Positions 12,417-20,801 of a stretch of 64,000 nt of DNA are shown here, piece by piece. Numbering within the stretch: position 1 is the first letter of the stretch; each line of letters opens with the position of its first letter. Both the position numbers and the translations under genes were made by a program. Below the pieces are notes generated by a model, which was given only the letters and a program-made list of their open reading frames with translations, did no database searches and was not told where the DNA came from. The DNA is from Rubrivirga marina (GTDB lineage Bacteria; Bacteroidota; Rhodothermia; Rhodothermales; Rubricoccaceae). Location of the stretch: NCBI RefSeq assembly GCF_002283365.1, contig NZ_MQWD01000001.1:807694-871693 (forward strand). The letters run 5' to 3'.

Positions 12417-12860
12417 GGTTCAAACGAGGTGCAACGGAGAGTAGGCTCGAAACGATTGGCGCCCCGTCGTTCCACGTGAAACGTCAGATGGGAATGCTGG
12501 GGCCAGCCAGTACCTAGACCACGAGCCGGACCCAACCGTGAGACGGGCATCACGAGCGACGCCCACCGACGACAGGCCGGCCGGGGTGGGGACCCCGGGG
12601 TGCCCCTCGTGCACAGAGGGCCGATGCCCGATGCGCCGGCACAGCGGACATCAGGTTAACGGATGCCGTGCGCGCGGCGTCGGTGAGAGATGGCCTCATC
12701 GGATGCGGCGCTGGGGGAACCCGTGAGCGGAACGGCCGCGCAACGACCCGTGCCGACAAGACAACAACCGCGGCTCGGCCGACACGAGGCATGACCGACG
12801 CATCAGACGAAGGGGGCAGCGCGTAGTGGCGTGAGCGCACGGCTCATACCTCTTGAATCC
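12417..12860. other. gene-free interval with a parS-like site
   Basis: This 444-bp gap between the divergent MMPL and DCC genes holds one parS-like palindrome (12468-12483) and a 7-bp hairpin (12581-12587/12592-12598). It must also hold the promoters of both flanking genes. A TACCTCTT stretch 8 nt before the DCC start is a weak promoter candidate. No convincing reading frame was seen. Confidence 0.5.
12468..12483. promoter_or_regulatory. parS: parS-like centromere site 1
   Basis: The 14-base core GTTCCACGTGAAAC matches the ParB/Spo0J-binding consensus TGTTnCACGTGAAACA in all 14 inner positions. Only the two outermost bases differ (C and G). It is intergenic. Two more such sites follow at about 3-kb intervals, which makes chance occurrence unlikely. 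Confidence 0.75.
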
Positions 12861-13295
12861 ATGTCCGACCGGCCCATCCTCCTCTTTGACGGGGTCTGCA
12901 ATCTGTGCGACCGATCCGTCCAGTTCGTCCTCGACCACGATACCGAGGGCGTCTTCCAATTCGCCTCACTGCAGTCGGAGGTTGGGACCGCCATGATGAG
13001 ACGATGCGTGTTCAGGGCCGAGGCCATTGACTCCGTGGTCCTCGTCGAGGATGGCCAGTGCCACATCCGCTCCGAGGCGGCGTGGAGGATCGCGACTCGG
13101 CTTAACGCGCCGTGGCGGTGGCTCTCCGCCACCCGCTTTGTCCCTCGCCCCGTGCGCGATGTGGTGTATGACTGGGTCGCACGGAATCGATACCGCTGGT
13201 TCGGGATGCGGGAGGCATGCCGCATCCCGACTTCGGATGTTCGCGCGAGGTTCTTAGACGCGGCTGAACTGGCACCGAGTGAGGCCCCGTCGTAG
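12861..13295 (+). CDS. DCC-family thiol-disulfide oxidoreductase-like protein (DUF393)
   Basis: This 144-aa protein is of the DCC family (DUF393), named for its Asp-Cys-Cys motif. The motif is visible near the N-terminus as FDGVCNLC (D10, C13, C16), the thioredoxin-like active-site region. The VQFVLDHD stretch and the C-terminal RYRWFG segment are typical of the family. ATG 12861 is chosen because the motif normally starts within ten residues. The physiological substrate is unknown. It may be cotranscribed with the MaoC gene 26 bp downstream. Confidence 0.85.
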   Translation: MSDRPILLFDGVCNLCDRSVQFVLDHDTEGVFQFASLQSEVGTAMMRRCVFRAEAIDSVVLVEDGQCHIRSEAAWRIATRLNAPWRWLSATRFVPRPVRDVVYDWVARNRYRWFGMREACRIPTSDVRARFLDAAELAPSEAPS

Positions 13296-13321
13296 CCTCC
13301 TGCGCCTCCCCCTCTCTACAG

Positions 13322-13744
13322 ATGGCCCACACCTTCGATTCCCTCTCGGTCGGCGACAGCTTCTCGTGGTCGCGCGTCCTCACAATGGACGATGTTCGCC
13401 TCTTCGCAGAGGTCACCGGTGACGACAACCCGATCCACATTGACGAAGAGGCCGGGCGGCAAAGCCGATTCGGGCAAGCCGTCGTCCACGGGGTCTACAT
13501 CCTTGGGCTCGCTTCGAAAGTGCTCGGCCGCGATTTCCCGGGCCCCGGATCCATCGCCGTCTCCCTCTCGGCCAAGTTCCTCCGCCCGGTCCCGGTCGGT
13601 GAGGAGGTGACGATCGAGGTGAAAGTGGCAGAGAAGCTGGAGCGGCACGGGCACGTCAAAATCCGGATGTACGCATACTGCAAGGGGAAGATGGCGCTCG
13701 GCGGCGAGGCCGTCGTGATCCCTCCACCCGCCGGGGAGGCCTGA
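13322..13744 (+). CDS. MaoC-like (R)-specific enoyl-CoA hydratase
   Basis: This 140-aa single hot-dog-fold protein matches (R)-specific enoyl-CoA hydratases of the MaoC family. The active-site loop TGDDNPIHID carries the catalytic Asp34 and His39, spaced as in PhaJ-type enzymes. FGQAVVHGVY follows as the conserved helix. It would hydrate trans-2-enoyl-CoA or enoyl-ACP in fatty-acid or polyester metabolism. No PHA or beta-oxidation genes are adjacent. A strong hairpin follows the stop codon directly. Confidence 0.85.
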   Translation: MAHTFDSLSVGDSFSWSRVLTMDDVRLFAEVTGDDNPIHIDEEAGRQSRFGQAVVHGVYILGLASKVLGRDFPGPGSIAVSLSAKFLRPVPVGEEVTIEVKVAEKLERHGHVKIRMYAYCKGKMALGGEAVVIPPPAGEA

Positions 13745-13749
13745 ATGAA

Positions 13750-13782
13750 GCGGGGCCCAGACGTCCAGCGTCTGGGCCCCGC
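13750..13782. terminator. bidirectional hairpin between MaoC and M48 genes
   Basis: A perfect 14-bp inverted repeat (13750-13763/13769-13782) with loop TCCAG starts 5 nt after the MaoC stop. It lies 21 nt from the end of the convergent M48 gene, so it can end transcription from both sides. Confidence 0.75.
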
Positions 13783-13803
13783 GAACCGCTCCGCCTCGGT
13801 CTG

Positions 13804-15294
13804 TTATTCGGGGAGCTTAACGGACTCGCCGGCTGGGAGCCGACTCGTGAGATCTGTCTGGTTCATGATGGCGATCTCCAAGTCGGAGAGCCCGAGCGGC
13901 ATCGTCCGACCCTGCAGCAAGGCCTGCAAGGTGGTGCCGGCGGGCGCCCGCATGACCTCGAGGCGGGACGGCTGGCGGTTGAGGTAACGGCTCTCGGTGA
14001 GACGGGCGAAGCTGCCGGCGGTCGAGCGGAACTGGTTCCCGTACGTGCCGAAGCCATTCACGGAGGTCAGTCCGAGAATCTGGTAGACGTTGCCACCGTA
14101 CTCGATGAAGGTGGCCGAGAACGCCGCGGTCCCGTTCTGCTGCTGCGCCGTCCCCTCTACCCGGTAAGCCGAGTTGCCGTTGATGGAAAGCGCACCGGCC
14201 GCCTGTGCCTGCACACCCTGCTGAGACCGGAGCGCCTGCCCGGCCGCCTGGGCTGACTGGGCCTGCGCGAGCGTGAGCTGCATCACTGCCTGGCCGTTGG
14301 GCTCCCCCATTAGGAAAGCCGCCGGCGAGTTCTGCGTCTGCCAGCCATTCGGATAGTCGAGCAGAAAGCGAAGCTCGGGGTGATAGAAGACGCCGTTCTC
14401 AGTGAACCCCTGGCGCGGGTCCTCACCGAGCACGATTCCCTCGATCTGAGACATGTACCCGGCCTCGTTCACTTGAGTGCCCCGCGGATCGTACTGCGAG
14501 GCGAGCTGCGGGATCGTCTGGGCGCGTTCGTCCGGGTCCGGGTGCGACGACAGGAAGTTGGGAACGCTCTGCCCAGCCTGCTCGCTGAGACGCCGGAGCG
14601 ACACGAAGAAGCGGGCGGCCTCGGCAGCATCGTAGTCCGCAAACTCAGCGTAGGCGACTCCTGCCCGGTCTGCTTCTCGCTCCGCGCCGCGGCCATACTT
14701 GAGTTGGAGGAGTTGGAGGCCTGTGCCTCCGTAGTTCAGAATGCCCTCCGCGACCTGGCCGCCGCCGAGCACGCCGCCGAGTACGGCCGCCCCCAGGAGA
14801 CCAAACTGATTGAGTTGTGCCCGGGCGGCCTGCTCCGACGAGTGACGCCCGAGCACGTGCCCGATCTCATGCCCGAGCACGACGGCCAATTGAGCCTCGT
14901 TCTCGAGGTAGGCCAGCAGTCCCCGAGTGACATAGACGTACCCGCCCGGCAACGCGAATGCGTTGACGACGGGCGAGTCGAGGATCCGAAACGTGAACGG
15001 CGTGTTCCGAATCTCGGCGGGCGTGTTGGGGTCCGTGTACGCACTCGTGCTGAGCACGTCACGGGCCACCCGCTCGACGTACGCTGTGAGGGACGCGTCC
15101 TCTCCATAGACTCCGAACTGGGCCTGGATCTGCCGGTCCGCCTCGGTACCGAGTTGGACCTCCTGAGCCCACGTGTACGCCCCGCGCTGCTCTTCGCCCG
15201 TGACGTAATTGACGTTCGTCGTGCCGCACGCGGCGAGGATGAAAACGAGAAGCGTGAGGACCGCCGGGCGGGATACGGCACGGATGGGCGTCAT
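13804..15294 (-). CDS. M48-family metalloprotease lipoprotein (BepA-like)
   Basis: This is a periplasmic zinc metalloprotease of family M48, related to the outer-membrane quality-control protease BepA/YfgC. The 496-aa protein has a lipoprotein signal ending in lipobox LAAC (Cys23). The zinc motif HEIGH (142-146) lies in GHEIGHVLGRH, and the third-ligand region EREADRAGV follows. A C-terminal domain of unknown function (after about residue 300) contains an alanine/glutamine-rich stretch. Its ATG overlaps the recF stop (ATGA), so it is probably translated from the recF transcript. Confidence 0.9.
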   Translation of the reverse strand: MTPIRAVSRPAVLTLLVFILAACGTTNVNYVTGEEQRGAYTWAQEVQLGTEADRQIQAQFGVYGEDASLTAYVERVARDVLSTSAYTDPNTPAEIRNTPFTFRILDSPVVNAFALPGGYVYVTRGLLAYLENEAQLAVVLGHEIGHVLGRHSSEQAARAQLNQFGLLGAAVLGGVLGGGQVAEGILNYGGTGLQLLQLKYGRGAEREADRAGVAYAEFADYDAAEAARFFVSLRRLSEQAGQSVPNFLSSHPDPDERAQTIPQLASQYDPRGTQVNEAGYMSQIEGIVLGEDPRQGFTENGVFYHPELRFLLDYPNGWQTQNSPAAFLMGEPNGQAVMQLTLAQAQSAQAAGQALRSQQGVQAQAAGALSINGNSAYRVEGTAQQQNGTAAFSATFIEYGGNVYQILGLTSVNGFGTYGNQFRSTAGSFARLTESRYLNRQPSRLEVMRAPAGTTLQALLQGRTMPLGLSDLEIAIMNQTDLTSRLPAGESVKLPE

Positions 15295-16445
15295 GAGGAG
15301 AGGGGAGCGGAGAGGGGGGAATTGAGACGGGTAACGCCGCCGCGTTCCACGTGAAACACGGCGTGCGCGTCGTCCTCGAACGGCACGACCCCCTCGAAGG
15401 GTTCTGCCCGCGCTGCCGTCACGAACGACTGCCCGAGTTCGCCCGAGGCGAGGAGACCAAGAACCACCCGGGTCCGGTCGGGGTCGAGAGGGCCGAACAC
15501 GTCGTCTAGGAGGAGGAGCGGCGGCTCGTCGGAGCGCTCCCGGAAATAGAGAGCCTGCGCCACACGAACGGCCAATGCGAACGTCCGATGCTGCCCCTGC
15601 GATGCGTACGGGCGGAGATCGAAGCCGTCGAGCTGGAAAAGAACCTCGTCCAGGTGGGGACCGACCAGTGTGCGCCCGAGGTCGCCACTCCGGCTCCGGG
15701 TCCGAACTAGCGACCGCCGCATGCCGTCCACGTCCGACTCGGAATCGGAGCCGCTCGACGGCTGGTATTCGAGCGTCGGCGTACCGCCCGGCGTGCCGAG
15801 CAGGTCATACGCCTCCAGCAAGAGATCCGCGAACCGGTCGAGGAAGATGCGACGACGCTCCACGACGCGCCCGCCGAGCATGGCGAGCTCTTCGTCCCAC
15901 GCTTCCATGGTCCCGGGGGTGAGCGCCCGACCCTTTCGGAGTTGCTGGAGCAACGCGTTCTTCTGCTTCAGCGCCCGCCGGTACTTCAGAAGATCGTCGA
16001 GGTAGACAGGGAATGCCTGGCTGAGCGTGGTGTCGAGTAGACGCCGTCGCTCGCTCGGACCGCCGGCGGTAAGGTCCCGATCGTTCGGTGACAAGATCAC
16101 CACAGGCACGCGGCCCACGAGGTCCGCCAGCCGATCGAGCGAACTGCCGTTCGAGAATCCTCGCTTCCCCTCCCTCGGCACGAACGCGAGGCGGAGACGG
16201 ACGTCGGGCCGGTCCTCCCCTTCAAACGTTCCTTCGACTGTGAAATGCGGCCCACCGCGCTGAAGAACCGTGGCGTCCGAGGCGCCCAAGAAGCTCTTCC
16301 CGAGACAGAGGTAGCCGATGGCCTCAATGACATTCGTCTTCCCCGCGCCGTTGGGGCCTACGAGGAGGTTGACGCGAGGGGCAGCTTCGACCTCGGTGCG
16401 CGTGTGGGCACGGAAGGACGAGAGAGAAAGGTGGCGGAGGCGCAC
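15291..16445 (-). CDS. recF: DNA replication and repair protein RecF
   Basis: RecF is an SMC-like ATPase that helps load RecA at gaps with RecO and RecR. Walker A is GPNGAGKTN, just after the family-typical start RLRHLSLSSFRAH. The signature region is around SPNDRDLTAGGPSERRRLLD, and the Walker B-like segment LLLLDDVFGPLD lies near the C-terminus. I use GTG 16445 (384 aa), which gives the classic RecF N-terminus. ATGs at 16511 and 16532 would add 22 or 29 residues, and the latter would overlap the start of the divergent CHAT gene. recF is commonly linked to dnaA/dnaN, but neither is present here. A parS-like site is embedded in its 3' end. Confidence 0.95.
   Translation of the reverse strand: MRLRHLSLSSFRAHTRTEVEAAPRVNLLVGPNGAGKTNVIEAIGYLCLGKSFLGASDATVLQRGGPHFTVEGTFEGEDRPDVRLRLAFVPREGKRGFSNGSSLDRLADLVGRVPVVILSPNDRDLTAGGPSERRRLLDTTLSQAFPVYLDDLLKYRRALKQKNALLQQLRKGRALTPGTMEAWDEELAMLGGRVVERRRIFLDRFADLLLEAYDLLGTPGGTPTLEYQPSSGSDSESDVDGMRRSLVRTRSRSGDLGRTLVGPHLDEVLFQLDGFDLRPYASQGQHRTFALAVRVAQALYFRERSDEPPLLLLDDVFGPLDPDRTRVVLGLLASGELGQSFVTAARAEPFEGVVPFEDDAHAVFHVERGGVTRLNSPLSAPLSS
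15343..15358. promoter_or_regulatory. parS: parS-like centromere site 2
   Basis: The sequence CGTTCCACGTGAAACA matches TGTTnCACGTGAAACA at 15 of 16 positions. It lies inside the last codons of recF. It would be a ParB loading site from which ParB spreads and recruits SMC. Confidence 0.8.
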
Positions 16446-16524
16446 GGTCGGCAGGAGGCGGCCGACTCGTACCGGCCCTCGGTCGCGATGTTCGCTAATC
16501 TCGGCAGGCATCCTCCCCCCGTCT

Positions 16525-19185
16525 GTGTCCATCTCCAGCCGTACGTGTTTACTCGTTCTCCTGCTCGTCGCAGCGGGGGGCGCGGTGTGGGGCCAGGCCG
16601 ACGCCGAAGCGACCTGCGAACGAGAGCGGGCGGAGTTGTTCGACGAAGTCCGTCAACGACGGTCTGAGGGCACAGAAGTGCGCCAGGACCTGATCGACCG
16701 CCTCCGCTCCTTGATAGAGCGCTACCCCGGGAGTGCTCCAATCTGCGTCGGCCGATCGCGGGAGCACGAGGCGTACCTGTACGTGATGGACCGTCGCTAC
16801 GAAGAGTTGGTGTCAATCACAGGACGCTACCTGGAAGGTCCAGGGCAGCATACTTCGGTTCGCTCGCGGGTTCTGCTACTGATGCAGAGAGGCTATGCCC
16901 TAGACCAACTCGGACGGACGCTCGAGTCCGCCTGGTCGTTCTACACCGCAGCGAGCATGGCCGACGAAGCCCCGGTGATGTATGGGGGCCGAGCGCTCAT
17001 CGAGGCGGGCCGAGTCGCTCGCGTGCTCGGCGAGTTCCGCGAGTCCGAGTCCTACTTCCGAGCGGCCCTCGACCTGATCGACGACAGCCTCGGCGTCGCG
17101 CCCGAGCTTCCTGACCTGAAGGGCCATGCCTTGACCAGCTACTCCATCCTGACGGACCTACAACTGCGGAGTGCGGTAACGGACGCCGAGCGTGACTCCT
17201 TGGTCGGCCTTCTCGCTACACGGACCAGCGACGCGTTGGACGTCCTCTCCAAGACGGGCCAATCGGCGGGCTACCGATCGGTCGTCCTAAGCTTGAGCGC
17301 CGTCGCGGCTGCCCATCAGGGCGATTTCGACAGGGCGCGGGCTCACGTTCGGCAGGCGCCCCCCCTCGCACGCGAGGCCGGCCTCTTGGCTCCCGAGGCT
17401 CCGTTCGAAGCGCTCATAGCCGAAGGACGCATCGCTGAAATCGCCGGCGATCTAGAGGACGCGGCCGAGGCGTACAACCGAGGTCGGAAGGAGGCCCTTC
17501 GGAATCAGTCGCCGAGGAGCGAGGCGTTGGCGCTGGAGCACCTGGGACAGCTGGCGGAGCGTCGAGGACGATGGGCCGAGGCCGCCGACTACTTCGAGCA
17601 GGCGGTCGAACGGCGGGAGATCGAGCGCGACCGCCTCGGCCTCGACGACTGGAGCTCCTCCGCATTCGCCACCATGCAAGGGCCCTACCGAGGCCTCGTC
17701 CGGACGCAACTCGCGACGGGGGACGTCCGGGGGGCCTTCCAGACTCTCGACCGGACACGCGCACGCTACCTCCGCGACCTCCTTCACTACCAAGACGTGC
17801 GCGAAACCCTTCGACCGGACACCCGGAATCAGATTGACAGCGTAGTCGAAAAGCTCTCCGCAACGCGGTTGGCATACCTCCAAGCCTCGTCGGCATCCGA
17901 TCGAGCAGCACGGCGGTTGGAGACCTCAGCTTATCAGCGTCAAATCGAGGAACTCACAGCATCCGGACCGGAGGCTCGGCAGATCGCAGACCTCGACCTC
18001 GGCGCATTGAAGCGACGACTCGCCACGGAAGAACGGACGCTCATCACCTATTTCGTGGACGACACGAGGAGCACCGCGTTCGTCCTCTGCCGCGACACCC
18101 TCGTGAGCGTCCCTCTCCCCGTAACGAGAGCGATGGTGCGAGAGCGCCTCGAAGCCATCGGCTGGCCATGGCGGCCGGGTCACCCCGATCCCGCTTACGC
18201 CCTCCCTCCCCTCTACGAGCTCTACGATCTCCTCATCGCCCCCGTCCGCCCGTGGGTCCCGACGCAGAAGGTGACAATCATTCCGGACATCGACGTCGCG
18301 ACGGTCCCCTTCGCGGCGCTCCTGACGGCTCCGGCGGACGACTACGCGACCGCCCCGTACCTCCTGCATGAGTGGACGCTGACCACGGAGTTGGCGGCAG
18401 CACTCATCGCCACCGACGAGCCTCCCGACAAGACGACCGAGGCGCATCCCCTCGATGTGCTCGCCTTCGGGCGCAGCACGTTCGGCGACGACCGTTCCAC
18501 GTGGAACACCGGCGCGACGATCGACCTCCCGAACGTGGAGCGAGAGGTGCGACGCGTCGTCTCCCACGGCGACGCCGAGATGTTCGTCGACGCAGAGGCG
18601 ACGGAATATCGCTTCCGACAACGCGCAGGCGACGCGGACGTCGTGCACCTGGCGTCGCACGCCGAGGCGAATGCGACGCTCCCCCTCTATTCGCGAATCG
18701 CGTTACGGGAGGACGACCAGGACGACGGCATCGTCCACCTCTATGAGTTGCTCGACCTCCGAATCGATGCCCACCTCGTCGTCCTGAGTGGGTGCTCAAC
18801 TGCGGGGGGCGGGCGGAGGGGTGGAGAGGGACTCATCGGGTTGCAGTACGGGATGCGCGCGGCCGGGGCGGAGGCCACCGTCGCGACGCTGTGGCCCGTC
18901 GCCGATGGCGCCACGGCCGAGATCATGGGCGCGTTCTACGACGGGCTTGCGGGTGGGCATGGGAAGGACCGCGCGCTCCAAGACGCGCAACGGACGTACA
19001 TCGCGACGCATGACGGCATCGAGGCCAGCCCGTTCTACTGGGCCGCACCGGTGCTCTCAGGGGCGCCAACCCCGATCCCGTTCGAGTCAGGGGTACCGTG
19101 GTGGGGCCTCGGCCTCGGCGCCGCAGCAGTCGCTCTTGGAGCCTGGCTAGCTTGGCGTCTCCGCTTCCTCCCGGCCCATGCCTGA
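16525..19185 (+). CDS. TPR-CHAT caspase-like protein with signal peptide and C-terminal TM
   Basis: This protein of about 886 aa begins with a hydrophobic signal-like segment (CLLVLLLVAAGGAVWGQA), then has helical TPR-type repeats to about residue 450. The C-terminal CHAT domain is a caspase/separase-like peptidase. The catalytic pair is visible as HLASHAEA (His712) and LSGCSTA (Cys757), and the conserved GAEATVATLWPV segment follows. A single membrane helix (about 858-880) closes the protein. The predicted topology places TPR and CHAT outside the cytoplasm. The GTG at 16525 is the closest start that includes the signal sequence. The gene overlaps murQ by 8 nt. Targets are unknown. Confidence 0.82.
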   Translation: MSISSRTCLLVLLLVAAGGAVWGQADAEATCERERAELFDEVRQRRSEGTEVRQDLIDRLRSLIERYPGSAPICVGRSREHEAYLYVMDRRYEELVSITGRYLEGPGQHTSVRSRVLLLMQRGYALDQLGRTLESAWSFYTAASMADEAPVMYGGRALIEAGRVARVLGEFRESESYFRAALDLIDDSLGVAPELPDLKGHALTSYSILTDLQLRSAVTDAERDSLVGLLATRTSDALDVLSKTGQSAGYRSVVLSLSAVAAAHQGDFDRARAHVRQAPPLAREAGLLAPEAPFEALIAEGRIAEIAGDLEDAAEAYNRGRKEALRNQSPRSEALALEHLGQLAERRGRWAEAADYFEQAVERREIERDRLGLDDWSSSAFATMQGPYRGLVRTQLATGDVRGAFQTLDRTRARYLRDLLHYQDVRETLRPDTRNQIDSVVEKLSATRLAYLQASSASDRAARRLETSAYQRQIEELTASGPEARQIADLDLGALKRRLATEERTLITYFVDDTRSTAFVLCRDTLVSVPLPVTRAMVRERLEAIGWPWRPGHPDPAYALPPLYELYDLLIAPVRPWVPTQKVTIIPDIDVATVPFAALLTAPADDYATAPYLLHEWTLTTELAAALIATDEPPDKTTEAHPLDVLAFGRSTFGDDRSTWNTGATIDLPNVEREVRRVVSHGDAEMFVDAEATEYRFRQRAGDADVVHLASHAEANATLPLYSRIALREDDQDDGIVHLYELLDLRIDAHLVVLSGCSTAGGGRRGGEGLIGLQYGMRAAGAEATVATLWPVADGATAEIMGAFYDGLAGGHGKDRALQDAQRTYIATHDGIEASPFYWAAPVLSGAPTPIPFESGVPWWGLGLGAAAVALGAWLAWRLRFLPAHA
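18493..18508. promoter_or_regulatory. parS: parS-like centromere site 3
   Basis: CGTTCCACGTGGAACA contains a perfect 14-bp palindrome GTTCCACGTGGAAC. It departs from the usual parS consensus by one base in the right half. It lies in the CHAT coding region, about 3.15 kb from site 2. Confidence 0.6.
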
Positions 19186-20107
19186 CCGCCCCGCCCTGTT
19201 CGACGAGCTCCAGACGCTCACCACCGAGACGCGCAACCCGCGCACGATGCAGATCGACGTCGCGCCGCTTGCCGAGGTCGTCCGACTGCTCCACGAGGAA
19301 GACCAGATCGCCGTCGACGCCGTAACGCCCGAGCTCCCGTATGTGGCACAGGCGGTCGAGATCGTCGAAGACGCGTTCCGCACCGGCGGGCGTCTCTTCT
19401 ACTGCGGCGCTGGGACGAGTGGTCGGCTTGGCGTGCTCGACGCTGCCGAATGCCCGCCGACCTTCGGCACGCCTCCGGACCTCGTGCAGGGATTGATCGC
19501 GGGCGGCAAGGCTGCCATGTTCGTCGCACAGGAAGGAGCCGAGGACCACGAGTCGAACGGCGCCGCCGCGCTCGACGAAGCCGGCGTAACCGACAAAGAC
19601 GTGGTGTGCGGCATCGCCGCATCGAGGCGGACGCCCTACGTCGTGGGGGCCGTAAAGCGGGCCCGCGAGATCGGGGCGCGGACGCTCTTCGTGACGTGCA
19701 ACCCGCGCAGCCAGTTCACGCTCGATGTCGACGTCGCAATCTGCCCGGACGTCGGCCCGGAGCCGATCATGGGCTCGACGCGCATGAAGAGTGGGACGGC
19801 CACCAAGCTCGTCCTCAACATGATCTCGACCGCGACGATGATCCGCCTCGGGAAGGTCTACGAGAACATGATGGTCGACCTCCAGATGACGAACCTCAAG
19901 CTCGTAGAGCGCTCGAAGCGGATCGTCATGACCGCGACGGGGGTCAACTACGACGAGGCGGCCGCGACTCTCGACGCGGCGGGCGGACACGTCAAGACCG
20001 CGTTGGTGATGCTGCTGGCTGGCGTCGACGCCGAGGCAGCCCGGGAGCGCATCGAACAAGGCGGAGGGTTCGTTCGCCACGCCATCGCGGGCACCACGCC
20101 GGACTGA
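19178..20107 (+). CDS. murQ: N-acetylmuramic acid 6-phosphate etherase
   Basis: MurQ cleaves the lactyl ether of MurNAc-6-phosphate to give GlcNAc-6-phosphate and lactate during cell-wall recycling in the cytoplasm. The 309-aa protein has the SIS-fold signature GAGTSGRLGVLDAAECPP, with the catalytic Glu at about position 91. AQEGAEDHE carries the second acidic site, and GSTRMKSGTATK is highly conserved. The length is typical. Its ATG overlaps the end of the CHAT gene, which implies cotranscription. No anmK or MurNAc transporter is nearby, although a ROK kinase lies at 37.8 kb. Confidence 0.95.
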   Translation: MPDRPALFDELQTLTTETRNPRTMQIDVAPLAEVVRLLHEEDQIAVDAVTPELPYVAQAVEIVEDAFRTGGRLFYCGAGTSGRLGVLDAAECPPTFGTPPDLVQGLIAGGKAAMFVAQEGAEDHESNGAAALDEAGVTDKDVVCGIAASRRTPYVVGAVKRAREIGARTLFVTCNPRSQFTLDVDVAICPDVGPEPIMGSTRMKSGTATKLVLNMISTATMIRLGKVYENMMVDLQMTNLKLVERSKRIVMTATGVNYDEAAATLDAAGGHVKTALVMLLAGVDAEAARERIEQGGGFVRHAIAGTTPD

Positions 20108-20251
20108 GGAGAGACACACGGGTGGCAGTCGTGAGAGAGAGACTCCTCCCTTCCCGTAAGAAGGGCGAGGCCCGATGGGGCCCACCCGGAGATGTCGAGG
20201 AGGCGGCCCTCGCGGGGAACAGCCGCCTGCCAGGACGATTCGCTCTCTCCC

Positions 20252-20734
20252 ATGTGGATTCTCTCTCTCGCCCTCATTCTCGCCTGCGCCGCCGACACCA
20301 CCGACGATCGGCGGGCGGACTTGCTCGACGCGGTCGCCCGCTACGCCGACCCGCTCAGCCTCGCCTGGGACTCGACCTCCACCCGAGTCGCCTGGACAGA
20401 CCTGAACGGGGACGGACGGGACGACGCCCTCGTGTACCTCACCGGCGCTGACTGGTGCGGGTCGAGCGGGTGCACCGTCCTCGTGTTCGAGCAACTTGAC
20501 GGGATCGACGCGGACGAGTTCGGGCGCTTCCGGGCGGCGGCTGAGATCAGTCTCGTCAGCGGCCCGGTCACGGTCGTGGAGGGGCGTGGGTACTGGCGGG
20601 ACCTCGTGGTCGACAGCGACGCCGGCCCGCGCCGGCTTCAGTTCGACGGCGAGACGTACCCCATGAGCCCCGCTGGAGGACTCCGCGTGGATGGCCCGGT
20701 GAAGGGCACGACGCTCTTCGCCGACGGCCGCTGA
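20252..20734 (+). CDS. small putative lipoprotein
   Basis: This 160-aa protein from ATG 20252 starts with a short hydrophobic segment ending in a lipobox-like LILAC. It contains an FG-GAP/EF-hand-like segment (WTDLNGDGRDDALVYL) and two cysteines in ADWCGSSGCTVLVF that could pair. The function is not recognised. The family resembles small secreted proteins that report calculated load or structure values, but nothing specific can be assigned. It stands between murQ and mfd in the same direction. Confidence 0.65.
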   Translation: MWILSLALILACAADTTDDRRADLLDAVARYADPLSLAWDSTSTRVAWTDLNGDGRDDALVYLTGADWCGSSGCTVLVFEQLDGIDADEFGRFRAAAEISLVSGPVTVVEGRGYWRDLVVDSDAGPRRLQFDGETYPMSPAGGLRVDGPVKGTTLFADGR

Positions 20735-20801
20735 CCGACGGCTCCTCTTCCCTCTCTCCGCCCGGGTCCTGACGGATTCGGGCGGCTCGCGTGCGCGCTC
20801 T

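Noticed and set aside
12550-12840. A 96-codon minus-strand frame in the gap before the DCC gene
   Set aside because: The protein is compositionally biased (Arg/Pro/Ala), has no motif and overlaps the likely promoter region.
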